In this document: positions 34,157 to 42,736 of the stretch, in pieces
Numbering within the stretch: position 1 is the first letter of the stretch
Layout: every line of letters starts with the position of its first letter
NCBI RefSeq assembly: GCF_900106765.1
Contig: NZ_FNNG01000013.1
Coordinates: forward strand, 1-64,000
DNA: 64,000 nt
Direction of reading: 5' to 3'
From: Tepidimicrobium xylanilyticum
GTDB lineage: Bacteria > Bacillota > Clostridia > Tissierellales > Tepidimicrobiaceae
Translations under genes and position numbers: made by a program
The notes under the pieces: model-generated
The model's input: only the letters and a program-made list of their open reading frames with translations
Databases searched by the model: none
What the model was told of the DNA's origin: nothing

Positions 34157-34186
34157 GTATAAATAGGGTGGAAAAAGGCTAAATTA
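34157..34186 (+). promoter_or_regulatory. Candidate forespore promoter of spoIVB
   Basis: GTATA (34157-34161), 15 bases, then GGCTAAATTA (34177-34186). This fits the sigma-F/sigma-G pattern GYWTA-N15/16-GGNRANANTW except for T at the R position. spoIVB is forespore-expressed in B. subtilis. The same arrangement, GTATA-N15-GGNTA, stands before dacF at 45878. Confidence 0.5.
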
Positions 34187-34253
34187 TATTTACGTTTAAA
34201 ATTATTTTTGGAGGTGAAATGGATCGAGGGTAGATTGGGGGAGTGATTGCACT

Positions 34254-35570
34254 TTGAATGGAAATAGAGAATATAAAAGATTTTTCTTTATACTGGTACT
34301 AGTTTTAATTTTTTACTATATAAATCAGTTATTGAATATAATATATTACCCTACTGAAATTAAAATAATAAAAGGAGAAAACAAATATATAGATGTTTCT
34401 TTCCCTTTTTCTTTAACAGTAGTAGAGGATAATGATTCAATTGTACAATCCACTTATAATGAAAGCAAATTTAAAGGCCTTAGAAAAAATTATAAAGTTG
34501 ATGGTATTCAAACTGGAGAGGCTCAATTTCAACTGAGATTATTAGGAATAATACCCATCAAAAAATTTGATGTAAATGTTGTAGAACGACCTTATCTTGT
34601 ACCAGGTGGAAATGCTTTGGGAGTAAAAATAAATACCAAAGGCGTTTTAGTAGTAGCAGTGACCGATATATTGGGTTATGATGGTAAACGATATAATCCA
34701 GCAAAAGATGCAGGCATAAAGGCAGGAGATACAATATTAGAAATTAATAATGTTAAAGTAAAAGACGCTGAACATGTTGTTGACCTATTAAATGAGATTA
34801 AAGATAATAATGTAAAAATTTTAATAGAAAGAAATAAAATACATTTTGAAACAGAGGTAACACCAGTAAGGAGCATGCAGGATAACTGTTATAGGCTAGG
34901 TATATGGGTAAGGGATCGAACTGCAGGAATAGGAACATTAACTTTTTATGATAAGGATAGCAAAGCTTTTGGAGCCTTGGGACATGGGATAACAGACATG
35001 GATACAGGAAATCTTCTAAATATAGAGTATGGTAAGATTACCAATGCAAAAATTGCTAATATCGAACAAGGCAAGAGAGGTAGTCCAGGAGAAATTAAAG
35101 GTATTTTTTATGAAACAGAGAAAGTATTGGGCCAAATAACTAAAAATTCACCTTATGGAATATTCGGAGTTATAGGTGATGAATTTATACAGTCAAATAA
35201 AAGAAAACCAATTCCCATAGGTTTCAAAGAGGAGGTAAAGGAAGGAAAGGCCTATATATTAACCACTATAAATGATGATAAAATTGAAAAATTTGAAATA
35301 GAAATTTTAAAAGTGCAACCACAACAATTCCCAAGTCAAAAAAGCATGACAATTAGGATAACGGATGAGGATTTATTACAAAAAACTGGAGGAATAGTTC
35401 AGGGAATGAGTGGAAGTCCCATAATACAAAATGGCAAATTAATAGGGGCTGTAACCCATGTTTTTGTAAATGACCCCACTAAGGGTTATGGTATATATAT
35501 AGAATGGATGTTGGAGCAATTAACCCCTAAATATCAAACAGAGAATAAATTAGCAAATTCAACTTATTGA
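34254..35570 (+). CDS. spoIVB: SpoIVB serine peptidase (sigma-K checkpoint)
   Basis: A 438-residue protein secreted from the forespore that signals activation of pro-sigma-K processing in the mother cell. It has an N-terminal signal anchor (FFFILVLVLIFYYI), a PDZ domain near residues 115-205 (LGVKINTKGVLVVA, AGIKAGDTILEINN), and the S55 peptidase domain with the His of LGHGITDMD and the Ser of QGMSGSPI. Start is TTG 34254 after GGGGGAG. That the checkpoint protein is present while sigK is interrupted implies sigma-K is still used. It is flanked by terminators, so it is monocistronic. Confidence 0.94.
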   Translation: MNGNREYKRFFFILVLVLIFYYINQLLNIIYYPTEIKIIKGENKYIDVSFPFSLTVVEDNDSIVQSTYNESKFKGLRKNYKVDGIQTGEAQFQLRLLGIIPIKKFDVNVVERPYLVPGGNALGVKINTKGVLVVAVTDILGYDGKRYNPAKDAGIKAGDTILEINNVKVKDAEHVVDLLNEIKDNNVKILIERNKIHFETEVTPVRSMQDNCYRLGIWVRDRTAGIGTLTFYDKDSKAFGALGHGITDMDTGNLLNIEYGKITNAKIANIEQGKRGSPGEIKGIFYETEKVLGQITKNSPYGIFGVIGDEFIQSNKRKPIPIGFKEEVKEGKAYILTTINDDKIEKFEIEILKVQPQQFPSQKSMTIRITDEDLLQKTGGIVQGMSGSPIIQNGKLIGAVTHVFVNDPTKGYGIYIEWMLEQLTPKYQTENKLANSTY

Positions 35571-35595
35571 TAGGTTAAAGCCTATCTTTTTTTTT
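35569..35595 (+). terminator. Rho-independent terminator after spoIVB
   Basis: GATAGG (35569-35574) pairs with CCTATC (35581-35586) across TTAAAG and is followed by nine T. It begins inside the stop codon of spoIVB. Confidence 0.9.
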
Positions 35596-35640
35596 AAAAA
35601 AATTAAAGATTTTTCATAATATAGAAGGAAATAGAGAAGG

Positions 35641-35649
35641 TTTGTCGAA
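35641..35649 (+). promoter_or_regulatory. Spo0A box (0A box) upstream of spo0A
   Basis: TTTGTCGAA at 35641-35649 is an exact match to the 0A box consensus (core TGTCGAA). It lies 42 bases before the spo0A start, next to a possible -10 (GATAAT, 35652-35657). Phosphorylated Spo0A probably controls its own gene here. Confidence 0.75.
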
Positions 35650-35690
35650 TAGATAATATTACCAATAATTCTAAACAGGGGGTAGTTTAA

Positions 35691-36512
35691 TTGGAGAAGA
35701 CAAGAGTATTAATTGCAGATGACAACCGAGAATTTTGTGAAATTTTAAGTAAATTTTTGTCTAGGGAAGGAGAGTTTGAGGTAGTTGGTATTGCAAAGGA
35801 TGGATTAGAAGCATTAGATAAAATTAAAGAGGAAAGGATAGATATATTAATATTAGATATCATTATGCCACATTTAGATGGGTTAGCTGTACTAGAAGCA
35901 ATACATGCGTTGGAATTAAATAAAACACCTAAAATTGTAGTATTATCTGCAGTAGGTCAAGATCAAATTACTCAGAAGGCTATTGAATTAGGAGCAGATT
36001 ACTATGTGGTTAAACCGTTTGATTTCAACATATTCATAAAAAGATTAAAGCAAATTTCTGGAGCAAGTGATAAAGAGCCAATGACGCCTAAAAGAGACTA
36101 TGTAAAGATTCCAAAACCAGATGGTAGTATGAATATAGATATGACTAAGAGTTTAGAAGCAAGAATTACAAATATAATTCACGAAATAGGAGTACCTGCC
36201 CATATAAAGGGGTATCTATATTTGAGAGAAGCTATTTTAATGGTAATTCAAGATATAGAACTTTTAGGTGCAGTTACAAAAGAATTATATCCAAGCATTG
36301 CGACCAAATTTAAGACAACTCCAAGCAGAGTAGAAAGAGCAATAAGACATGCTATTGAAGTAGCTTGGACTAGGGGAAAAGTGGATACTATAGAAAATAT
36401 ATTTGGTTATACCGTCAATACCAATAAAGGAAAACCTACAAACTCAGAGTTTATTGCTATGGTTGCTGATAAGTTAAGATTAGAAATGGAAATGATGGAA
36501 AGAAGTGTTTAA
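35691..36512 (+). CDS. spo0A: Master sporulation response regulator Spo0A
   Basis: A 273-residue transcription factor. The receiver domain (residues 1-120) has the acidic pair in IADDNREF, the phosphorylated Asp in [11 protein letters not shown] and the Lys of VVKPFD. The C-terminal effector domain has the recognition helix region [19 protein letters not shown] and ends [12 protein letters not shown]. It switches the cell to sporulation and in clostridia also to solvent or toxin genes. Start is TTG 35691 after AGGGGG. Its own 0A box lies upstream. Confidence 0.97.
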   Translation: MEKTRVLIADDNREFCEILSKFLSREGEFEVVGIAKDGLEALDKIKEERIDILILDIIMPHLDGLAVLEAIHALELNKTPKIVVLSAVGQDQITQKAIELGADYYVVKPFDFNIFIKRLKQISGASDKEPMTPKRDYVKIPKPDGSMNIDMTKSLEARITNIIHEIGVPAHIKGYLYLREAILMVIQDIELLGAVTKELYPSIATKFKTTPSRVERAIRHAIEVAWTRGKVDTIENIFGYTVNTNKGKPTNSEFIAMVADKLRLEMEMMERSV

Positions 36513-36585
36513 ATTAAATCGTTTTATCGGAATGATAACCGTTCAATAATGATAGCATAAAATAAAATGAAAAACTTATTAATGA

Positions 36586-36623
36586 CGACTCCTTTATTTA
36601 GTTATTGCTAAATAAAGGAGTCG
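36586..36623 (+). terminator. Long hairpin terminator after spo0A
   Basis: A perfect 16-bp stem, CGACTCCTTTATTTAG (36586-36601) with its complement at 36608-36623, encloses TTATTG. The T-run after it is short (CTTTAAAT). The rest of the 278-base gap to steA holds only the next promoter. Confidence 0.85.
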
Positions 36624-36690
36624 CTTTAAATCTGTCTGAATAGAATAATAGTTATACGCAATAAGGCTTATTCTGTTTGATTAATAATTT

Positions 36691-36718
36691 TTGATACATT
36701 GATATATTGTGTTATAAT
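36691..36718 (+). promoter_or_regulatory. Sigma-A promoter for the steA operon
   Basis: TTGATA (36691-36696) and TATAAT (36713-36718) with a 16-base spacer lie about 72 bases before the steA start. No other promoter this good is seen before spoIIM. Confidence 0.75.
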
Positions 36719-36790
36719 TAACTCTGTAGAAGGTTATTGTTATAAATTTATTTGGCAATAATTATATAACATCCAGTAGGAGGATTATCT

Positions 36791-37909
36791 ATGTATTTAA
36801 AGGGAACTGTTAAAAAGGATAGAAAAACCAAAAATTTAGTTGATAGACTGGAAAACGGGGATATTGCTTTAATATCTCATAAAGATTTAGATGAAGTAGC
36901 AGCTCTTTCATTAGTAGAAAAAAAGGTTAAGTGTGTGATAAATGTTTGCGAAACTATTAGTGGAAGATATCCAAATCAAGGTCCCTCGGTTTTATTGGAA
37001 GCAAATATTCCCATTTACGAGTGCAAAGATAATTTGTTCGATAAAATAGATGAAGGCGAAATAGTTGAGATTGCTGAGAATGCAATTATTTTAAGAGGGG
37101 AAAAAATAGCTGAGTGTCAGCTATTGGATAAAAATAGGATTGAAGAATTATTAGATATCGGTTATGCTAATATAGAAAAGGAATTGGAAGATTTTATAGA
37201 AAATACTTTAGAATATGCAAAAAAGGAAAAAGGTCTAGTTACTGGTAAAATTAAAGTTCCTAAGACCAAAACGAGAATAGAAGGTAAGCATGTGTTGGTG
37301 GTGGTAAGGGGTCGGGATTATAAGATGGACCTAGAGGCTATACGGTCATATATAGATGAAGTTAAACCCATATTAATAGGTGTAGATGGCGGAGGAGATG
37401 CTTTACTCGATTTTGGATATACTCCCCATATATTAGTAGGAGATATGGATAGTGTATCGGATAAATGTTTAAAACTAGCGGATGAAATAATAGTTCATGC
37501 TTATCCTGATGGGAAAGCACCGGGCCTTAAAAGAGTTGAGAATTTAGGCATAGAAGCAAAAATTTTTCCTGCTCCTGGAACGAGTGAAGATATTGCTTTG
37601 CTTTTAGCTTATACAAATAGGGCTGATTTAATTGTAGCAGTAGGAACACATTCAAATATGATTGATTTCTTGGAAAAAGGGAGAAAGGGTATGTCTAGCA
37701 CATTTTTAGTAAGGTTGAAAGTAGGTTCTATTCTTGTTGATGCCAAGGGGGTAAATAAACTTTATCACAGCACATTTAAATTAAAATATGTTATAGGAAT
37801 TACTATAGCAGCATTAATACCAATTTTAGTAGTTACCTTCATGCATCCTATTATGAGAGAACTACTAATATTATTAAAAATTAGGATTAGGATGATGTTA
37901 GGATTGTAG
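36791..37909 (+). CDS. steA: SteA-like cytokinetic ring protein
   Basis: A 372-residue protein with a thiamin-pyrophosphokinase-like fold: GDIALISHKDLDEVAALSLV near residue 28, VVVRGRDYKMDLEAI, then IGVDGGGDALLDFGYTPHIL and VGDMDSVS, and GTSEDIALLLAY. A C-terminal membrane span (about 335-360) is followed by a basic tail. The corynebacterial relative SteA acts with SteB in cell separation, controlling peptidoglycan hydrolysis at the septum. TAGGAGG precedes the ATG. The next gene encodes the SteB/MctB-type partner. Confidence 0.85.
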   Translation: MYLKGTVKKDRKTKNLVDRLENGDIALISHKDLDEVAALSLVEKKVKCVINVCETISGRYPNQGPSVLLEANIPIYECKDNLFDKIDEGEIVEIAENAIILRGEKIAECQLLDKNRIEELLDIGYANIEKELEDFIENTLEYAKKEKGLVTGKIKVPKTKTRIEGKHVLVVVRGRDYKMDLEAIRSYIDEVKPILIGVDGGGDALLDFGYTPHILVGDMDSVSDKCLKLADEIIVHAYPDGKAPGLKRVENLGIEAKIFPAPGTSEDIALLLAYTNRADLIVAVGTHSNMIDFLEKGRKGMSSTFLVRLKVGSILVDAKGVNKLYHSTFKLKYVIGITIAALIPILVVTFMHPIMRELLILLKIRIRMMLGL

Positions 37910-37922
37910 AGGAGGAAAAACT

Positions 37923-38822
37923 ATGATACCAAATATGAAGTTCTATGTGATATCGATTGTTGCAATTTTTGCTGCCTTAGGAATTGGAATATATATTGGG
38001 TTTACTCTTGATGCACAAAGTATTATTGTAGAACAGAAGGAAGACATTGCTGCTAAGCTAGAGGAACGCTTTGACTTCCTATCAGAAGAAAACAAGCAAT
38101 TAAAAGCATCTATAGAATATGTAGAGAAAGAAAGGGATATGTACAAGTATTTCATAGATTCGACTTATGAACAGATAGTAAAAGGTAAATTGCATGGTGT
38201 TAATGTTGCAATTATTGAAACAAAGTCGGACTATATGTATTCAGGAGTTGGACAAATTTTAGAAACTGCTGGTGCTAATATCGTTAACATAACTACAATA
38301 ACGGATAGGATGACAAGCGAAGAATTATTGTTGGGGGAAATCTATAAAGAACTAGACATTCCTCTTTTTAATAATCAGCTTATAGCAAATAGTATAATTG
38401 AATTAACGAATTCCATACTAAAAGGAGAAGAAACCAAATTGGTATCAAAACTAATTGAAAAAGGATTTATTGATGTAGTAGGACTTATCAATAAGCCTGT
38501 TGATTATTTAATTATAGCAGGTGGTAGTGCACGAGAGGAAAAAGATAGGCTTAATATGATTGATAAGGTAATTATTGATACTGCAAAATCAATGAATAAG
38601 CAAATTATAGGTATTGAAAAAGAGAATTCAAATTTTTCTTATATCGAAGCTTATAAGAGATTTCGAATTAGTACTGTTGATAATGTAAATACAAATGTAG
38701 GCAAAGTATCCTTAGTATTGGCAATGGAAGGAAGACCAGGCCATTATGGTGTAAAACCAACAGCAGAAGAATTAACTCCTAAATCTAGCTTGCCACCCAT
38801 AGAATATTCTAAGGAGAGATAA
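37923..38822 (+). CDS. SteB/MctB-type membrane protein
   Basis: A 299-residue bitopic protein. Membrane span FYVISIVAIFAALGIGIYIG (residues 6-26) is followed by a coiled coil (about 38-75) and an extracellular domain. The family is annotated as copper transporter MctB in mycobacteria, but the pairing with SteA suggests the SteB role of septal partner. GAGGAGGAAAA lies before the ATG, 13 bases after steA. I see no Cys or Met-rich copper motif, which favours the division role. Confidence 0.82.
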   Translation: MIPNMKFYVISIVAIFAALGIGIYIGFTLDAQSIIVEQKEDIAAKLEERFDFLSEENKQLKASIEYVEKERDMYKYFIDSTYEQIVKGKLHGVNVAIIETKSDYMYSGVGQILETAGANIVNITTITDRMTSEELLLGEIYKELDIPLFNNQLIANSIIELTNSILKGEETKLVSKLIEKGFIDVVGLINKPVDYLIIAGGSAREEKDRLNMIDKVIIDTAKSMNKQIIGIEKENSNFSYIEAYKRFRISTVDNVNTNVGKVSLVLAMEGRPGHYGVKPTAEELTPKSSLPPIEYSKER

Positions 38823-38823
38823 A

Positions 38824-39513
38824 ATGGATAATAAGAAGGTATTAATTGTTGTTCCTGTGTATAATGAGGAAGATAGGATAGAAGCCACAATTAATGGGCT
38901 AAAAAAGGTCCATTTAATCGATGAAATATTGATAATAGATGATGGTTCCACAGATAATACAGTTGATATAGTAAAGAGACTAAATGTTAATTTAATTTCC
39001 TTACCTCAAAATAGGGGCAAAGGATATGCTATGAGAAAGGCTATAAAAGAAATGGAATATGATTATATTGGTTTTATAGATGGAGATTTAGGAGAAAGTA
39101 GTTTTGAAGTTAAAAAGCTAATAGAACCTGTATTATTAAATGAAGTAGATTTTACAATAGCTAAATTTCCTAAGCCTTCAGCAAATACCACAGTCAAAGG
39201 AGGCTTTGGTTTAGTAAAAAAATTGGCAAAATGGGGAGTATATTATTATACAGGTAATAAAATGGATACTTCTCTTTCTGGTCAAAGGGTATATAAGGGA
39301 GAAATTATGGAATCCATTAAATATATTCCTGACGGATATGGTATAGAGATAGCTATGACCATACAAGCTTTAAAAGGCGGTTATAGGTATAAAGAAGTGC
39401 CAGTAAATATGACTCATAGATATACTGATAGATCTATCAAAGGATTTATACATAGAGGGAAACAGTTTATTAGCATATTAAAAGCATTAACAGTTTTATT
39501 CTTTAGAAGGTGA
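38824..39513 (+). CDS. Family 2 glycosyltransferase
   Basis: A 229-residue GT-A enzyme: VLIVVPVYNEEDRIEATING, IDDGSTDNTVDIV, GKGYAMRKAI, the DxD-type FIDGDLGESS, and SGQRVYKGEIM. A DPM1-like architecture without the extra membrane domain suggests transfer of a sugar to a lipid carrier. The start is one base after the previous stop. It is followed by a polyprenyl-phosphate sugar-1-phosphate transferase-like gene, suggesting joint work on a lipid-linked glycan. Confidence 0.85.
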   Translation: MDNKKVLIVVPVYNEEDRIEATINGLKKVHLIDEILIIDDGSTDNTVDIVKRLNVNLISLPQNRGKGYAMRKAIKEMEYDYIGFIDGDLGESSFEVKKLIEPVLLNEVDFTIAKFPKPSANTTVKGGFGLVKKLAKWGVYYYTGNKMDTSLSGQRVYKGEIMESIKYIPDGYGIEIAMTIQALKGGYRYKEVPVNMTHRYTDRSIKGFIHRGKQFISILKALTVLFFRR

Positions 39514-39517
39514 AGCT

Positions 39518-40333
39518 ATGGCTAATATAGAAATTATGAGTTTTGTTTTAAGTTTTGTACTATCCTACATTGGTGTACCGATGATTTTAAACATGCTAAT
39601 TGAAAATAATGTTGTATCCCAGAATTATAAAGGAGATGATATACCCTATACTATGGGTTTGTCCTTTGTATTTATTCATACGATTAGTGTTTATCTCATA
39701 ATGTTAATATATAAATTTAAAATGACTAATATTGCTCTATATTTGATATCCTTTATTTTAATGGGATTGGTAGGATTGCTTGACGATTTAATTGGAGATA
39801 AAAATATTAAAGGGTTTAAAGGTCACATCAAATCCTTCATAAAGGGGAAATTAACAACTGGCGGAATAAAAGCGGGAACTGGATTCCTTTTATCCTTATT
39901 AATTTCCTTGCTAATTAGCAAGAATATAATAGAGATAATTATAAATACTCTGATAATAGCTTTATTTACCAATTTAATCAATTTGTTTGATCTCAGACCA
40001 GGCAGATCAATAAAGGTATTTATATTAATTTCTATTATAATGTTAATAACAAGTAACGTTAAGGAATTTAATTTCTTTTTTTATTCCTTTTATGGAATAT
40101 TGGTAATATATCTTCCATTAGATTTAAAAGGGAAAGCTATGATGGGAGATGTTGGTTCTAATATACTTGGTATCACACTAGGTATATATTGCGCATTTAC
40201 TCAAGTGTTTGAAGCAAAAATAATATTTTTAATAGCTTTAATTGTTTTGCATGTATTAGCGGAAAAGGTATCTTTTACCCAAATTATAGAAGACAATAGA
40301 TTGTTAAAGTTTATTGATAATTTAGGTAGATAG
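39518..40333 (+). CDS. MraY/WecA-like glycosyl-1-phosphate transferase
   Basis: A 271-residue polytopic membrane protein of the MraY/WecA superfamily, which moves sugar-1-phosphate onto polyprenyl phosphate. It has the Asp pair in GLVGLLDDLIGD, the loop LINLFDLRPGRSIK with the conserved Asn-Asp, and the magnesium site MMGDVGSNILG. It is shorter than MraY (about 320), lacking some terminal spans, and no UDP-MurNAc pathway gene is near. Together with the GT2 it may build an unidentified envelope glycolipid. Confidence 0.82.
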   Translation: MANIEIMSFVLSFVLSYIGVPMILNMLIENNVVSQNYKGDDIPYTMGLSFVFIHTISVYLIMLIYKFKMTNIALYLISFILMGLVGLLDDLIGDKNIKGFKGHIKSFIKGKLTTGGIKAGTGFLLSLLISLLISKNIIEIIINTLIIALFTNLINLFDLRPGRSIKVFILISIIMLITSNVKEFNFFFYSFYGILVIYLPLDLKGKAMMGDVGSNILGITLGIYCAFTQVFEAKIIFLIALIVLHVLAEKVSFTQIIEDNRLLKFIDNLGR

Positions 40334-40341
40334 GAGGGATT

Positions 40342-41418
40342 ATGCTGTTAAGTTATAGTAAGGCAAAGGTGGTAACAATTGAAGAGGAATATGAGCGTGT
40401 TTCTTGGATTAAAGTTAAGATGAATAACTCAATTTCAAGGGCAATAAACTATACAGATATTACTGGACCAGTGAAGGAAGGAGACATGGTCATAGTAAAT
40501 ACCACAGCTGTAGAGCTATCTTTAGGTACTGGGGGAGCACACTTTGTTTTATATAATTATAGCAATGAATCAAAAAAATTAGAAGGTAAAGGTCATATTA
40601 TGAAATTAAGATATACTCCTATCCAATTTAAGGTGTTAGCTGCAGAAGAAGAAGGTAGTGGATATCATCACATTTTTAACGAATTTAGGTCCCTAAACAA
40701 TTATCCAGTGATTGTAGGCTCTCTACATAGTATGTTAGGACCTATTGCTGCAATGTTAAAATGGTTTGATAATAAAATAAAAATCAATTATTTAATGACC
40801 GATGGCGGGGCGTTACCTTTAGCTTTTAGTAATACTGTAAGAGATTTGAAGGCGAAAAAATTAATAGATAGTACTATTACTATAGGGCACGCTTTTGGAG
40901 GGGATTTGGAATGTACCAATATCTACACAGGGTTGATTGCAGCTAAAGAGATTTTAAAAAGTGATGTAACCATTGTTGCAATGGGACCTGGTATAGTTGG
41001 AACGGGAACTAAATATGGATTTAGTGGGATAGAACAAGGACATATTATAGATGCTGTTAATACACTTGGAGGGCAAGCCATTATAGTGCCTCGAATTAGT
41101 TTTAAAGATGCAAGGGAGCGCCATTTCGGAATAAGCCACCATACTAGAACGGTATTAACAGAAATCGTTAAAACTGGCGGCAAGTTAATATTACCTCTAT
41201 TAGAGGATAATAAGTTAAACATTTTAAAGCTTCAGATTGATAAGCTAGATATAGAAAATAAATATGAAATAATATATGAATACGGGGACGATATCGTTAA
41301 TGCATTAAGTTTTTTCCAGCTTGAAGTTAGTACCATGGGTAGAGATTATAACAATGATAAAGAATACTTTAAAACCCTTGGTGCTGTAGGGAAATTTGTT
41401 TATAAAGGGTTAAAATAG
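40342..41418 (+). CDS. DUF3866 family protein
   Basis: A 358-residue protein of uncharacterised family DUF3866. Conserved-looking segments are GTGGAHFVLYN near residue 60, GSLHSMLGPIAAMLKW near 130, LMTDGGALPLAFS, TIGHAFGGDLECTNIYTGL, MGPGIVGTGTKYGFSGIEQG and RISFKDARERHFGISHHTRT. Several Gly-rich loops and clustered His residues suggest an enzyme, but no function is known. It lies between the glycosyl enzymes and an ADP-ribose pyrophosphatase, a conserved order in Clostridia. Confidence 0.85.
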   Translation: MLLSYSKAKVVTIEEEYERVSWIKVKMNNSISRAINYTDITGPVKEGDMVIVNTTAVELSLGTGGAHFVLYNYSNESKKLEGKGHIMKLRYTPIQFKVLAAEEEGSGYHHIFNEFRSLNNYPVIVGSLHSMLGPIAAMLKWFDNKIKINYLMTDGGALPLAFSNTVRDLKAKKLIDSTITIGHAFGGDLECTNIYTGLIAAKEILKSDVTIVAMGPGIVGTGTKYGFSGIEQGHIIDAVNTLGGQAIIVPRISFKDARERHFGISHHTRTVLTEIVKTGGKLILPLLEDNKLNILKLQIDKLDIENKYEIIYEYGDDIVNALSFFQLEVSTMGRDYNNDKEYFKTLGAVGKFVYKGLK

Positions 41419-41433
41419 GGGAGGAATGATTAA

Positions 41434-41973
41434 ATGAATTATGAAGAAAAGACCATGAAGTCTGAAAGGGTGTATGAGGGTAAGATTGTTAATCTTAGAG
41501 TAGATACAGTAGAATTACCGGGTAAAAAATATTCTAAAAGAGAAATTGTAGAACATCCGGGAGCTGTAGGAATAATCCCCATAAAAGAAGATGGATCCTT
41601 GATATTAGTTAAACAGTATAGAAAACCAGTTGAAAAAATGCTTTTGGAAATTCCAGCTGGAAAGATTGAAATCAATGAGGAACCCAAGGAAACTGCAATT
41701 AGGGAATTAATTGAAGAAACGGGATTTAAAGCAAATAAAATGGAATATATACTAGAATTTTACACATCTCCTGGATTCACCAACGAAAAGGTCTATTTAT
41801 TTTTAGCTACCGATTTAGAGTTTGTTAAACAAGATCCAGATGAAAATGAGTATATACAAGTAAAAGAAATTCCTATTCATAAACTTATAGATATGGTTAA
41901 TAAGGGTGAAATAACTGATAGCAAAACCATTATAAGTATTTTCTTTGCAAAAAAGTATTTAGACTCTAAGTAA
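41434..41973 (+). CDS. NUDIX ADP-ribose pyrophosphatase
   Basis: A 179-residue enzyme with the full NUDIX box (G-x5-E-x7-RELxEExG) in AGKIEINEEPKETAIRELIE followed by ETGF, near residues 72-95. Upstream are VEHPGAVGIIPI and LVKQYRKPVEK, and downstream YTSPGFTNEKVYLFLA, as in ADP-ribose hydrolases (YqkG/NudF type). It removes toxic ADP-ribose. AGGGGAGG precedes the ATG. Confidence 0.92.
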   Translation: MNYEEKTMKSERVYEGKIVNLRVDTVELPGKKYSKREIVEHPGAVGIIPIKEDGSLILVKQYRKPVEKMLLEIPAGKIEINEEPKETAIRELIEETGFKANKMEYILEFYTSPGFTNEKVYLFLATDLEFVKQDPDENEYIQVKEIPIHKLIDMVNKGEITDSKTIISIFFAKKYLDSK

Positions 41974-42050
41974 ATAAGCCTGTGATAATATCCTCCTACA
42001 ATGCATATTATTTCATATAAGCTTGTATTAATTGAAAGGAGGATTTATCA

Positions 42051-42686
42051 TTGGTAAATAAGGTAAGAAGATGGCTATTTAGAATATTTCAGGAATGTTT
42101 TATAATATTTTTTCTAATAACTGTCCTATTTGTAATTGGTATTATTATTGGTTCAGTGACCATTAAAATACTGGATGCTAATCAAAAAAACGAAATGATA
42201 TTATTCTTTAATAGTTTCTTTAAGAGCATAAATAGCAACAGTTTTAACCATATCACCATTTTAAAGCAATCTTTAGTTGACAATTTTAAAACTGTTGGAT
42301 TAATATGGATATTAGGTATAGTGTTTATTGGTTTACCTTTAATACCTATAATTATATTGTTTAGGGGTTTTGCCTTGGGATTTACTGTTGGATTTTTAGT
42401 ACATGAATATGGTATCAATGGCTTGGCATTTTCAATCCTAGGAATATTACCACAAAATCTATTTATTATACCAGGCATAATCTCTATAGCTTCTATTGGG
42501 CTTACTTTTTCTATCAACAGTATAAAGATGAGAAGATTACGTATTATAAAAAATAATATTTTTTCTAGAATTATAGATTATACCATTACCTTTTTTATAT
42601 TCAATATTACAATTCTTATTGGTTCAATCATTGAAGGATATGTATCACCTATATTTTTAAAGATGTTAACCGGTTATTTAAATTGA
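42051..42686 (+). CDS. spoIIM: Stage II sporulation protein M
   Basis: A 211-residue protein with five membrane spans. The segments LIWILGIVFIGLPLIPIIIL, FRGFALGFTVGFLVHEYG and GLAFSILGILPQNLFIIPGI are typical. SpoIIM with SpoIID and SpoIIP makes the peptidoglycan-degrading machine that drives engulfment. Start is TTG 42051 after AAAGGAGG. Confidence 0.92.
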   Translation: MVNKVRRWLFRIFQECFIIFFLITVLFVIGIIIGSVTIKILDANQKNEMILFFNSFFKSINSNSFNHITILKQSLVDNFKTVGLIWILGIVFIGLPLIPIIILFRGFALGFTVGFLVHEYGINGLAFSILGILPQNLFIIPGIISIASIGLTFSINSIKMRRLRIIKNNIFSRIIDYTITFFIFNITILIGSIIEGYVSPIFLKMLTGYLN

Positions 42687-42736
42687 TAGTTTATAATTTG
42701 GAAAGAACATTTTACTAATAGCAAAGGAGAAAAGCT

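Noticed and set aside
42003-42030. Sigma-E promoter before spoIIM (GCATATT at 42003)
   Set aside because: The -35 is perfect but no CATA-type -10 occurs at 13-15 bases.
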